This document shows positions 25,329 through 33,565 of a stretch of 64,000 bases of DNA, in pieces (position 1 is the first letter of the stretch; each line of letters starts with the position of its first letter). Source of the stretch: Gemmatimonadota bacterium (lineage in GTDB: Bacteria; Gemmatimonadota; Gemmatimonadetes; Gemmatimonadales; Gemmatimonadaceae); NCBI GenBank assembly GCA_016182795.1, contig JACPFW010000012.1, forward strand, positions 1 to 64,000, read 5' to 3'. Below the pieces are notes generated by a model. It did not search any database. It had not been told where the DNA came from and saw nothing but the letters and a program-made list of their open reading frames with translations. A program made the position numbers and the translations under genes.

Positions 25329-26249
25329 ATGCCGACTCATGCGGCCGAAACCGCACACGCGACCGTCCTGACGCTTGGACGGCTTGGCGTCGTCGGCGTG
25401 AGCGAGGCGGGCGGCGCGCGGCTGCTGAACCAGCCCAAGCGCCTGGCGGTGCTGCTCTACGTGCTGCTGTCGCAGCGCGGCGGTTCGCTCTCGCGCGACC
25501 AGGTCATCAGCGTCTTCTGGCCGGAATCCGACGAGAGCCGGGCCCGCAACTCCCTGCGCCAGACGCTGTCGTTCCTCCGCACCTGCCTTGGCACCGAGGC
25601 CATCACCAGCGTCGGCGCGCACGGCGTGGCGGTTGCCGCGTCGCTCGCGTGCGACGCGGCGCGATTTGAATGGCTGCTGGATGCCAATCGGAAGGAAGAG
25701 GCGCTGAAGCTTTACGGGGGAGAGTTGCTGCCCGGCTTCCACGTCGACGGCGCCTACGCCTTCATGGACTGGCTCGAGACGCGCCGCCGCCACACGGCCC
25801 AGCGCGCCGCGAAGGCCGCGTGGGACCTCACCGCCGAGTGCGAAGGGCGCGGCGACCAGGCCAATGCCGCGTTCTGGGGAAAACGGGCGCTCGCGCTGTC
25901 GCCCTTCAGCGAGTCAGAAGTGCAGCGCGTGCTGCGCCTCCTCGACCGCGTGGGCGACTACGCGGGTGCGCTGCGCGCTTTCCACGGCCTCCAGCGCGCG
26001 CTCTTTGTCGAGTTTGGCACGGCGCCGTCCGCCGAGACAGTGCGGATCGCCGCCGCGATTACCGAGCGCCTGCAGTCCAATGGTCAGCACGTGCCGGCAC
26101 TGCTCGGCACGCGGCGCGGCGGCCGTGAACGGCGGGTGGCGGAGCGCCGCCAGGCCCGCCGCGCGTGGACCGGGGTCGAGCGGCGAACGCTCGCCGACCG
26201 TCGCTCTGGTGAACGACGGTCGGGCGAGGATCGGCGCGCCGCGCGCTAG
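25329..26249 (+). CDS. BTAD (SARP-like) transcriptional regulator
   Basis: From ATG 25329 the protein has 306 residues. Residues 15-100 form a winged-helix OmpR-like domain (LTLGRLGVVGV, PKRLAVLLYVLLSQRGG, SRDQVISVFWPESDESRARN then SLRQTLSFLR). Residues 110-255 form the helical bacterial transcriptional activator domain. The last ~40 residues are an unusual Arg-rich tail with repeated ERR/DRR units (RRTLADRRSGERR). A leading stretch from 25248 looks non-coding. It is divergent from the FIMAH lipoprotein across ~257 bp, so regulation of that gene is a fair guess. It converges on paoB with a 4-bp overlap. Confidence 0.85.
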   Translation: MPTHAAETAHATVLTLGRLGVVGVSEAGGARLLNQPKRLAVLLYVLLSQRGGSLSRDQVISVFWPESDESRARNSLRQTLSFLRTCLGTEAITSVGAHGVAVAASLACDAARFEWLLDANRKEEALKLYGGELLPGFHVDGAYAFMDWLETRRRHTAQRAAKAAWDLTAECEGRGDQANAAFWGKRALALSPFSESEVQRVLRLLDRVGDYAGALRAFHGLQRALFVEFGTAPSAETVRIAAAITERLQSNGQHVPALLGTRRGGRERRVAERRQARRAWTGVERRTLADRRSGERRSGEDRRAAR

Positions 26250-27226
26250 CGGGCGCCCATCACGTCGCTCAACGCCTCGGCGACCGCGCCCCGAATCAAC
26301 ATCACCTTGTAGGCGTTGGCGCTCAGCGGCGCCGCGCCGCTGCTGGCCTGCGTCGCCGCCTGCTCGATGCGCGGCGCCGACAGCTCGTGACCCACCAACA
26401 GGCGCTCGGCCTCCGCCACGCGCCATGGTACCGGCGCGACCCCGGAGAGCACGATGCGCGCCTGCCGCACCGACTTCTTGTCGAGGCCCAGCGTGACCGC
26501 GGCGCCGACGATCGCAAAGTCCCAGACGCCGCGCGCGCGGATCTTGCGATACGCGCCCACCGCGCCGGCCGGTGGGGGCGGAAGCAGGATGTCGGAGACG
26601 ATCTCATCCGCTTCCACCACGGTCTCGCGCGTGTGGTCCTTGGCCGGCAGCACGAACAGCGCGTCGATGCCAATGGTGCGTGAGCCGCGTGCGCTGATGA
26701 GCCGGACCTTGGCGTCGAGCGACTGCAGCGCCGGTGCCGTGTCCGACGGATGCACCATCACGCAGACGTCGCCGCCAAAGACGGCGTGCAGTTGATTCTC
26801 GCCCTCCTTGGCGAAACAGGTGTCGCCGCCCTTCCGCGCGCACGGGAAGTCGCCGCGGAAGTACCAGCAGCGGGGCCGCTGGCAGAGATTGCCGCCGAGC
26901 GTGCCCTGATTGCGCAGTTGCGGACTGGCCGCCGCGGCGGCCGCCGCCGAGAGTGCCCCGAAGCGCGCGCGCACCACCGGATGCGTCGCGAGTTCGGTGA
27001 GCGTGGTCAGGGCGCCAATGCGCAGGCCGCCGTCGCCCTGTTCCCGGATGCCGCGCAGCTCGGCGAGGGCGTTGAGGCTCACCAGCTTGTCGGCGGTCAC
27101 GGCGCGGTCGCGCAGACACCCGAGCAGGTCGGTGCCGCCGGCGAGCACGCGCGCGCCCGGCGCCGCGAGTTCGCGCAGCGCATCGCTGATGCTGGTCGGT
27201 TGAACGTGCGTAAATCGCGGAAGCAC
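26246..27226 (-). CDS. Aldehyde oxidoreductase FAD-binding subunit, PaoB-like
   Basis: This 326-residue protein is a molybdenum hydroxylase FAD subunit: ARVLAGGTDLLG and IGALTTLTEL are FAD-site segments, and QLRNQGTLGGNLCQ is the flavin motif. Four cysteines in CQRPRCWYFRGDFPC and TCFA form the extra [4Fe-4S] site seen in the YagS/PaoB type rather than in ordinary xanthine dehydrogenases. It passes electrons from the Mo and 2Fe-2S subunits. It is the last gene of the A-C-B operon, two bases after paoC. Confidence 0.88.
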   Translation of the reverse strand: MLPRFTHVQPTSISDALRELAAPGARVLAGGTDLLGCLRDRAVTADKLVSLNALAELRGIREQGDGGLRIGALTTLTELATHPVVRARFGALSAAAAAAASPQLRNQGTLGGNLCQRPRCWYFRGDFPCARKGGDTCFAKEGENQLHAVFGGDVCVMVHPSDTAPALQSLDAKVRLISARGSRTIGIDALFVLPAKDHTRETVVEADEIVSDILLPPPPAGAVGAYRKIRARGVWDFAIVGAAVTLGLDKKSVRQARIVLSGVAPVPWRVAEAERLLVGHELSAPRIEQAATQASSGAAPLSANAYKVMLIRGAVAEALSDVMGAR

Positions 27227-27228
27227 GA

Positions 27229-29538
27229 TTATCTCCTCCCGGTGGTGGCCAGGGCCGAGACCACGGCTGCCGGCGTGATGGGCGCGTCGGTCATCCGCCG
27301 GCCGATGGCATCGTGCACAGCGTTGGCAATCGCGGCGGCGGCGGGAATCGTTGCCGGCTCACCCAGCCCCTTCGCCCCCGTCGAGTTGCAGTCCTTGTCC
27401 TGCGGATCCACCGACACCCACGTAAACGCGAACGGAAAGTCCATCGCCGTCGGAATCTTGTAGTCATGCCACGAGCCGCTGGCGAGCTTGCCGGTTGGCC
27501 CGTCCATGATGCGCTGCTCCGTGAGCGCAAACCCAATGCCCATGGTGACGCCGCCGAGCACCTGATTCTCGAACGTGAGCGGATTCATCACCCGCCCCGA
27601 ATCCTGCGCCGCCACGTACCGCACCACGCGCACTTCACCGGTGCGTGTGTTGACCTCGACTTCGGCGAAGTGGGCGGCGAACGGCAGGGCCACCTTGTCG
27701 GTGGGGTGCGGCGCCCGTTGGCCGACGCCCACCACCTGCTGCGCCTGTGCCAGCGAGCGCAGCGCGGCAAACGGCACCGTGCGCGTCTCGCCGGCAATTA
27801 CAATCGCGCCGTCGCGCACCGACAGCGTATTCACGTCCTTCTTGAGTTCAGCCGCAGCGAGCGCGAGGACCGACTGCTTTACGGCGGCCACCGCCGAGCG
27901 CACGGCGGGCGTATTGACGAGCACCGTCTGGCTGCCACCGGAACCGGGGGCGTACTGTGTGGTCCCGGTGTCGGCGTGCTCGATGTGCACGCGGTCAACG
28001 GCAATGCCGAGTTCTTCGGCGGCGACCTGCGCGAAGACCGTCTTGGTGCCGGTGCCGATGTCAGCCGCGCCGGAGTTGATGTTCAGCGAACCGTCAGGGT
28101 AGAGTTTTGCGATGACCGTGGCCCGCGGTTCGCCGCCGTAGCCCCACATCCCGGCAGCAACGCCGACGCCGCGCTTGATATGGCTCTTCGACGCCGCTCG
28201 CGTGCGGCTGGCCGACCAGTCAAACGACTCCGCGCCCTTGCGCAGGCAGTCGGCGAGGCCGGTGGACGAATAGGGGAGACCATTTCGCGACTGGCTGACC
28301 GTCGGCACGTTCTTGAGCCGCAGCTCGACCGGATCGATCCCCAGCTTCGCGGCCAGTTCGTCGATGGCCTGCTCGAGCGCCCACGCCGCCTGCGGGTAGC
28401 CTGGCGCGCGGAACGCACGGGCCTGCCCGGCGTTGATGAGCACCGAACTCTCGCGCACGCGCACGTTGGGGCAGGTGTAGAGATCGAGCATCAGATAGCC
28501 CGATACGGCGCCGGTGGGATACGCCCCCGACGCGCCAACAAGATCGGCGTCGATGGCGAGCAGGCGGCCGTCCTTTCCGGCGGCGACCTTGACGGTGATG
28601 GTGTTGGCCGGCCGGTTGCCAACGCAGCGCAGCGACTCCTCGCGCGTGAGCACGCACTTGACCGCGCGGCCGGTGAGGCGCGCGAGCACCGCGGCAATCA
28701 CGGTGTACTTGCCGAGTTCGAGCTTGCTGCCGAATCCGCCCCCCATATAGGGACTCGCCACGCGCACGGAGCTGATGGGCAGTTTGAGCGCCTGCGCGAG
28801 GCCGGCGCGCACGGCGTACACGCCCTGCGTGCTGTCCCACACCTTGAGGTCGCCGCTGTCCCACTGGGCAACCGAACCGTGCGTCTCGAGAGGCGTGTGC
28901 AGTTCGCATGACGTGTGATACGTGCGCTCCACCACCGCCGCGGCGGTGGCGAACGCGGCGTCGACGTTGCCGCGTTGGGTGGTGCGGGGCGGCGACGGCA
29001 GGTTGCCCGCCGCGTGCACCTTGGGCGCATCCGGCTTTGCGGCGGCGGCATAGTCGACAATCGCCGGCAGTGTCTCGTATTCCACGACAATGGCGCGCGC
29101 CGCGTCGGCCGCCTGCGGCAGCGTCTCGGCGGCCACGGCGGCGACTTCCTCGCCCTCGTAGCGGCAGTGCGGGTCGAAGAGCTGGCTCATCGCCCCCCGC
29201 GCCGTCAGCGTCCACGGGATCTTCGCCTCCGGCGATTCGGTGGTCACGATCGCGTGCACGCCGGGCATCGCCCTGGCGGCGGTGACGTCAATGCGCTTGA
29301 CCATCGCGTGCGCGTGCGGGCTGCGCACGATCACGCCGTGGAGCATGCCGGGCAGGGAGATGTCGCGCGTGTAGACCGCCGTGCCACCGACGCGGTCCTG
29401 CCCGTCGATGCGCGGCACCCGCGCGCCGACCACTGTGGTCTTGTCCCACGGCTTCAGCGGATCGTCGTTGGCGCCGGGCAGGCCGGGCAGCGATTCATCC
29501 TCGATGGCCTCGGGCGTGTAGATGCGTGATTCCCTCAT
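27229..29538 (-). CDS. Aldehyde oxidoreductase molybdenum-binding subunit, PaoC-like
   Basis: From ATG 29538 the protein is 769 residues, right for the Mo subunit of PaoABC. Moco-contact motifs include GGGFGSK, the RAFRAPGYPQ loop, GTGTKTVFAQVAAEELG, GSGGSQT and, near the C-terminus, KGLGEPATIP with the catalytic Glu. It would oxidise aldehydes (or a related heterocycle) at a Mo-MCD cofactor. It overlaps paoA by four bases. It has no signal peptide and would be co-exported with the Tat-bearing small subunit. No MocA/XdhC-type insertion chaperone is in the window. Confidence 0.9.
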   Translation of the reverse strand: MRESRIYTPEAIEDESLPGLPGANDDPLKPWDKTTVVGARVPRIDGQDRVGGTAVYTRDISLPGMLHGVIVRSPHAHAMVKRIDVTAARAMPGVHAIVTTESPEAKIPWTLTARGAMSQLFDPHCRYEGEEVAAVAAETLPQAADAARAIVVEYETLPAIVDYAAAAKPDAPKVHAAGNLPSPPRTTQRGNVDAAFATAAAVVERTYHTSCELHTPLETHGSVAQWDSGDLKVWDSTQGVYAVRAGLAQALKLPISSVRVASPYMGGGFGSKLELGKYTVIAAVLARLTGRAVKCVLTREESLRCVGNRPANTITVKVAAGKDGRLLAIDADLVGASGAYPTGAVSGYLMLDLYTCPNVRVRESSVLINAGQARAFRAPGYPQAAWALEQAIDELAAKLGIDPVELRLKNVPTVSQSRNGLPYSSTGLADCLRKGAESFDWSASRTRAASKSHIKRGVGVAAGMWGYGGEPRATVIAKLYPDGSLNINSGAADIGTGTKTVFAQVAAEELGIAVDRVHIEHADTGTTQYAPGSGGSQTVLVNTPAVRSAVAAVKQSVLALAAAELKKDVNTLSVRDGAIVIAGETRTVPFAALRSLAQAQQVVGVGQRAPHPTDKVALPFAAHFAEVEVNTRTGEVRVVRYVAAQDSGRVMNPLTFENQVLGGVTMGIGFALTEQRIMDGPTGKLASGSWHDYKIPTAMDFPFAFTWVSVDPQDKDCNSTGAKGLGEPATIPAAAAIANAVHDAIGRRMTDAPITPAAVVSALATTGRR

Positions 29539-30164
29539 TTGGCACCTCCGGTCTTGCGCGCGGCGGCCGCCTGCTGCACCGACTTCACGATGTGGCCATA
29601 GGCGCCGCAGCGGCACAGGTTGCCGCTCATCGCGGCGCGCACGGCGTCCACCGTTGGCGACGTGTTCGTCCGCAGCAGCCCCTCGGCGGCCATCACCTGG
29701 CCCGGCGTGCAGAAGCCGCACTGATAACCGTCTTCGGCAATGAACGCCTGCTGCAGCGCGGACACCTCTTCACCCTGCGCCAGCCCTTCGATGGTGGTGA
29801 TCTCCCGCTCCTGCGCCTCGACGGCGAGCGTCATGCAGGAGTACCGCGTGACACCGTCGAGCAGCACCGTGCAGGCGCCGCACTCCCCGCGCTCGCATCC
29901 GGGCTTGGCGCCGGTGAGGCCGAGCCGCTCGCGCAGCACGCTGATCAGCCGGTCGCGCGGCTCCACCAATAGGCGATGTCGCCGCCCGTTGACGCGGAGC
30001 ACGATGGCCACCGTTCCGGTGTCATCGCGCGGCGCCGGCGCGGCGGCCGCTGGTGCGGCAACGCCCACCACGGCGGCCGCGGCGGCGCTCGTGGACACCG
30101 TGGTCAGAAAGCCACGGCGGCTGACGGGTTGCTGATCGCGTGGGTCCTTCTTGCGATCGGTCAC
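29535..30164 (-). CDS. Tat-exported 2Fe-2S subunit of aldehyde oxidoreductase, PaoA-like
   Basis: The GTG at 30164 is preceded by a very strong ribosome-binding site (GGGGAGGAGCC) and gives 209 residues. SRRGFLTTVSTSAAAAAVVG is a twin-arginine signal. The plant-type cluster is CERGECGAC with a later Cys in TRYSC, and the second cluster uses CGFCTPGQ and CRCG. It carries electrons between Mo and FAD subunits in the periplasm. It is the first gene of paoA-paoC-paoB, with its stop overlapping the paoC start. Confidence 0.92.
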   Translation of the reverse strand: MTDRKKDPRDQQPVSRRGFLTTVSTSAAAAAVVGVAAPAAAAPAPRDDTGTVAIVLRVNGRRHRLLVEPRDRLISVLRERLGLTGAKPGCERGECGACTVLLDGVTRYSCMTLAVEAQEREITTIEGLAQGEEVSALQQAFIAEDGYQCGFCTPGQVMAAEGLLRTNTSPTVDAVRAAMSGNLCRCGAYGHIVKSVQQAAAARKTGGAK

Positions 30165-30342
30165 GGCTCCTCCCCGCGCGCGTGTGGAGCGCGCTGTGTT
30201 GGTTCGAAAGGGAGGCGAACGAATTATGCGACAGGAACTGGGGTATGTCACTCCCATGCCGGGATGTCATCGTCGCGCGGGTTCCGATTCGCCGGTGCCC
30301 GAGCGATACTGAGGCTCGATCTTCCCTCTCGGTGGGCGTCCA

Positions 30343-30768
30343 GTGACGAAGCGAAAACCGCACGACGGCGTCTACGCCCGCATTGGCATGTCGCGCGTGC
30401 ACGGCGTCGGCGTGCTGGCCATCCGCGACATTCCCGCGGGTGTGCTGGTCTTTGCCGGTGAGAGCGAACGCGTGCGCTGGGTGTCGCGCGCGTACGTGCG
30501 TCGGCTGCCCAAAGCGACGCGCGCGCTGTACGAGGACTTCGGCATGGTCGCCGGCAACATGATTGGCGTGCCGTCGAGCCTGAACATGCTGTCGGTGGGC
30601 TGGTACGTGAATCACTCCGAACGGCCGAATGTCGAGGCCGGTGACGATGGTCGCTTTCGGACGCTGCGCCGCATCCGCAAGGGCGAGGAGCTGACCGCCG
30701 ACTACCGCACGTTTGTGGACGAGCCGCTGCCGTTCAAACCGGCGCCGCGCCGCCGCGCGGGCGGCTAG
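30343..30768 (+). CDS. SET-domain lysine methyltransferase-like protein
   Basis: The 141-residue protein, from GTG 30343, is essentially a lone SET domain: an N-terminal SRVHGVGVLAIRDIPAGVLV segment, the SAM/active-site motif NHSERPNVE, and the pseudoknot end GEELTADYRT. SET proteins methylate lysines on proteins; bacterial targets are mostly unknown. It is divergent from the paoA promoter region and overlaps the 3' end of the thioesterase gene by four bases, tail to tail. Confidence 0.85.
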   Translation: MTKRKPHDGVYARIGMSRVHGVGVLAIRDIPAGVLVFAGESERVRWVSRAYVRRLPKATRALYEDFGMVAGNMIGVPSSLNMLSVGWYVNHSERPNVEAGDDGRFRTLRRIRKGEELTADYRTFVDEPLPFKPAPRRRAGG

Positions 30769-31247
30769 CCACCGCCCATTGACGCCGGAATGCGCACGGC
30801 GACCACGCGCCCGCGCACCGTCTCGAGGTCGTCTGCGGTAATCGACACCTCAACGATCGACTTCCGCGCCGTCGTTTCCACCACCCGTGCGCGCAGCGCG
30901 AGCGGCGGCCCGTGCGGCGTCGGTTTGACGAAGTCCACCTGCAGCGACGCGGTCACATAGCGGGGCGCGGGAGCGTCGCCGATGGCGCGTCCCTCCGCCT
31001 GCTCGGCGATCGCCGCCGCCGTCCCAATGGCGTGGCAGTCGATCAGCGACGCGAGCAGGCCGCCGTACACGAATCCGGCGACCCCCGTGTGTTCCGCGCG
31101 CGGCGTGAACTCCGCGATCCCGAGCTCACCGTCGAGAAGCGTCCGCACGTGCAGGCCGTGTGCGTTGAGCCGCCCGCATCCATAGCAGGTGGCGAAGCCG
31201 TCCGGATAGAAATCCTGAATGGCGTGTGGCGCGGTGGGCGGCATCAT
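30765..31247 (-). CDS. PaaI-type hotdog thioesterase
   Basis: The 160-residue protein has the single-hotdog layout: an N-terminal CYGCGRLNAHGLHVR segment, then GVAGFVYGGLLASLIDCHAIG (the hotdog helix with the active-site region), and strands VTASLQVDFVKPTP and ARVVETTARKSIVEVS. It probably hydrolyses acyl-CoA thioesters in the cytoplasm. The two N-terminal cysteines are typical of one PaaI subgroup. Starts at 31247 or 31244 are equivalent. Confidence 0.85.
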   Translation of the reverse strand: MMPPTAPHAIQDFYPDGFATCYGCGRLNAHGLHVRTLLDGELGIAEFTPRAEHTGVAGFVYGGLLASLIDCHAIGTAAAIAEQAEGRAIGDAPAPRYVTASLQVDFVKPTPHGPPLALRARVVETTARKSIVEVSITADDLETVRGRVVAVRIPASMGGG

Positions 31248-31320
31248 CGGTCTCGTGACGGGTGGGCGGTGAGCGGTGAACGCCTACGGGGTTCTGCTGA
31301 CAGCGGGGCAGGGGACAGCC

Positions 31321-31353
31321 TGATTATATGAATACATAGGAATATATACATTT
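31321..31353. promoter_or_regulatory. AT-rich sulfur-regulon box A, upstream of osmC
   Basis: This sharply AT-rich patch contains, on the minus strand, TATATTCCTATGTAT, close to the TATATTACTATA/TATATTACTGTAT boxes at 38221 and 44694. It ends about 38 bases before the osmC start and probably includes its promoter. Confidence 0.5.
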
Positions 31354-31390
31354 ACTCAGACTTGCACCACTGACTCCGGAGGGAATTGTC

Positions 31391-31822
31391 ATGTCGGCCC
31401 CGTCAAAACGCGAGCCTATCGTCGTCACCCATGAAGGCGGCGTGCAGTTTGCCGCGCAGGTGCGTTCGCATCGCATTGTTGTCGATCAGCCCGAGCGCGG
31501 CGGCGGCGCCGACGCCGGGCCCGCTCCCATCGAACTGCTTGGCGTCTCGCTTGGCACCTGCGTGGCGCTGTACGTCCAGCAGTACTGCCACTCGCGGGGC
31601 CTCTCGCACGAGGGGATGCGCGTGGAAGTGCAGCAGCGAGGGGCGCAGAATCCGAGCCGCATTGGCGAGTTCTTCGTCAAGGTGGTTCTGCCGGCCGGCC
31701 TCCCCGACGAGCATCTGCCGATGCTTGAGCGTGTCGCCCGAAGCTGTCCGGCGCACGGCACGCTGACGCATGCGGCGGAGGTGAACGTGGCCCTCGTTAT
31801 CGGGGAGACGGCGGCGGCCTAG
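31391..31822 (+). CDS. OsmC/Ohr-family protein
   Basis: The 143-residue protein has the OsmC layout, with an N-terminal strand region (VTHEGGVQFAAQV), PIELLGVSLGTCVALYVQQY carrying the first redox cysteine, and a C-terminal VARSCPAHGTLTHA segment carrying the second. Such proteins reduce organic peroxides, and some handle persulfides or thiols. ATG 31391 follows GGAGGGAATTGTC, a good ribosome-binding site. Upstream lies an AT-rich box shared with the sulfur cluster further right, hinting at common control. Confidence 0.87.
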   Translation: MSAPSKREPIVVTHEGGVQFAAQVRSHRIVVDQPERGGGADAGPAPIELLGVSLGTCVALYVQQYCHSRGLSHEGMRVEVQQRGAQNPSRIGEFFVKVVLPAGLPDEHLPMLERVARSCPAHGTLTHAAEVNVALVIGETAAA

Positions 31823-31950
31823 CCAACGCGCCGAACGAACGCCGCCAAGACGGGTATGGAAGGACTGTTCCCACTCGCGGACTGAGCTGGACGCGCGTAC
31901 CATCCATCCAGCGAAAGCCGCGCACCACCCTTCCAGACCCGGAGCCCCCC

Positions 31951-32661
31951 ATGCGCCGTGTTACCGCTGTGCTCGCCGCCGCGAGCGTCTGCGTCCTCTC
32001 CGCCCGCGCTCACGCGCAGGGCACCATGCCCACCGAAACCACCCGCGCCGTCGCAGGGGGCGGCATCTCCGTCAAGGGCTGGGCGGGGGCGGTGGACGCC
32101 GGTGAGGCGAAGAACGGTATGACGATCGCCAACGCCAAGTTCGCCGCCGAAGGCAAGGACATTCACGTCACCACCGGTCCGTCGGCCACGTACTGGAATC
32201 CGGCGAACATGGCGAGCGGCAACTACACGGTGAAGGCCATCTTCACCGAACCGAAGTACATGAACCTCAACGACCATCCGCATCCGTACGGCATCATGAT
32301 CGCGGGCAATGACCTCGGCACCGACAAGGCCTCCCTGTTGTACTGCACCGCCTACGGCACGGGCACGTTCATTGTGCGCGGCTTCGGGCCGGCGCCGTTC
32401 CGGCTCGGCGGCCGCGCGCCGACCGCCAACGACGCCATCCACAAGGCGGCGGGCAAGGGCGAGTCGGTGACGCAGGAAATCGCGATGTCGGTGAAGGACG
32501 GCAAGGTGTCGTGCAGCATCAACGGCACCACCGTGGCCACGTTCGACCAGTCCGAAGCGGTCGGCGAGGGCAAGCTCAAGTCGCTCAACGGCGTGGCCGG
32601 AGTGCGGATGGGCCACAATACCGAGGTTGTGGTCCGCGGATTCGAAGTGAAGAAGAACTGA
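31951..32661 (+). CDS. Secreted concanavalin/DUF1080-like protein
   Basis: The 236-residue protein has a signal peptide (MRRVTAVLAAASVCVLSARA, cut near HAQ) and a single beta-sandwich-like domain: WAGAVDAGEAKNG, YWNPANMASGNYTVKAIF, GTFIVRGFG, and a C-terminal GVRMGHNTEVVVRGFEV strand pair. This resembles the jelly-roll LamG/DUF1080 fold that binds or cleaves glycans, but no catalytic motif is clear. It stands alone and is followed by a hairpin terminator. Confidence 0.7.
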   Translation: MRRVTAVLAAASVCVLSARAHAQGTMPTETTRAVAGGGISVKGWAGAVDAGEAKNGMTIANAKFAAEGKDIHVTTGPSATYWNPANMASGNYTVKAIFTEPKYMNLNDHPHPYGIMIAGNDLGTDKASLLYCTAYGTGTFIVRGFGPAPFRLGGRAPTANDAIHKAAGKGESVTQEIAMSVKDGKVSCSINGTTVATFDQSEAVGEGKLKSLNGVAGVRMGHNTEVVVRGFEVKKN

Positions 32662-32679
32662 CCCGCGCGGCAGCCAGCA

Positions 32680-32715
32680 CAACGCCCCGCCGGCATGACT
32701 GCCGACGGGGCGTTG
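32680..32715 (+). terminator. Hairpin terminator
   Basis: CAACGCCCCG pairs with CGGGGCGTTG and an inner GGC/GCC extends the stem around ATGACT; GGCTTTCC follows. It ends the transcript of the secreted protein at 31951-32661. Confidence 0.7.
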
Positions 32716-32779
32716 GCTTTCCTGGCGTTGGACGGACGTCATCTGGGGGCAGACGGCGCCCGTCCGATGGAGCCCTGCA

Positions 32780-33565
32780 TTACGGCTTCTTGACCACGCC
32801 GGTCACCGCGCCGGCAACGCCCGCTCCGACACCCGTCGCTGCGGTGGTCGTTCCACGCGTGGCCGCACCGGCGCTGACGCCGACACCGGCGTTGACGCCA
32901 ACGCCGGCACCCGCGCCGGCCGAGGCACCCGCCTGGCCGGCCGCGCCGGCGTGCTGCGAGCCCGCCATCGAGATCAGCACCGCATCGCTGGCGCGGCTAT
33001 CCAGCTTGGCCTGCACGCGCGCGAGGGCCTGCGTGACCGGCATACCCTGATCGCTGAGTCGTCCCAGCACATCAAACGCCACGACGAGCGACCGGTCGGA
33101 CGGCGCATGGCGCGCCACCGTTTCGATCTGCGCCGACGTCACGCCGCGCGCCATCAGCATGGCGCCCCGCTCCGTCTCCTCTCCGCTCGGACGCGTCCGG
33201 CCAGCGGCGATCATCGCCCGCTGCGACGCTTCCATATCGCCCTTCACGCGCGCGGCGGCCGCGACGATCGAGGCCTCCGACGCACCCTTCGCTTCGCCCT
33301 CCGCCACGCGCTTGGCGATCGGCGCCGTCGGCAGGTTGCTCCGACGCGCGTCGTTGTACGTGGCCTCGAGCTGTGCCTTGCCCGACGCGCTGAACCGGTC
33401 GGGCACGTGCAGAGCCGTCATCGCCTGCGCCTGCGCCGATGCCTGCGCAGGAAGCGGCTTTGACGTGGCCGCGGCCGCCGTGGCCGAGCCCTTCGCCGCG
33501 CCGGTGACCTGCCCCGACATCAGCGCGGGAACCAACAGGATGCTGCTCACTAGGATGCGCTTCAT
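32780..33565 (-). CDS. Secreted Ala/Gly-rich protein of unknown function
   Basis: ATG 33565 follows a strong AGGAGGAG site and overlaps the stop of the CBM48-domain gene by four bases. The 261-residue protein has a signal peptide (MKRILVSSILLVPALMSGQV), an Ala-rich helical centre (residues ~50-200), and a low-complexity tail of alternating Gly/Ala/Val (GAGVGVNAGVGVSAGAATRG) ending in VVKKP. No family is recognised. Coupling to the CBM48 gene suggests they act at the same extracytoplasmic site. Confidence 0.7.
   Translation of the reverse strand: MKRILVSSILLVPALMSGQVTGAAKGSATAAAATSKPLPAQASAQAQAMTALHVPDRFSASGKAQLEATYNDARRSNLPTAPIAKRVAEGEAKGASEASIVAAAARVKGDMEASQRAMIAAGRTRPSGEETERGAMLMARGVTSAQIETVARHAPSDRSLVVAFDVLGRLSDQGMPVTQALARVQAKLDSRASDAVLISMAGSQHAGAAGQAGASAGAGAGVGVNAGVGVSAGAATRGTTTAATGVGAGVAGAVTGVVKKP

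Noticed and set aside
23719-25371. 550-residue plus-strand frame across the lipoprotein gene
   Set aside because: It is an Arg/Gly-rich antisense of the FIMAH lipoprotein, which has a clear signal peptide and domains on the minus strand.
27313-28911. 532-residue plus-strand frame opposite paoC
   Set aside because: Antisense of the Moco subunit; composition is Arg/His/Gly-rich and no domain is present.
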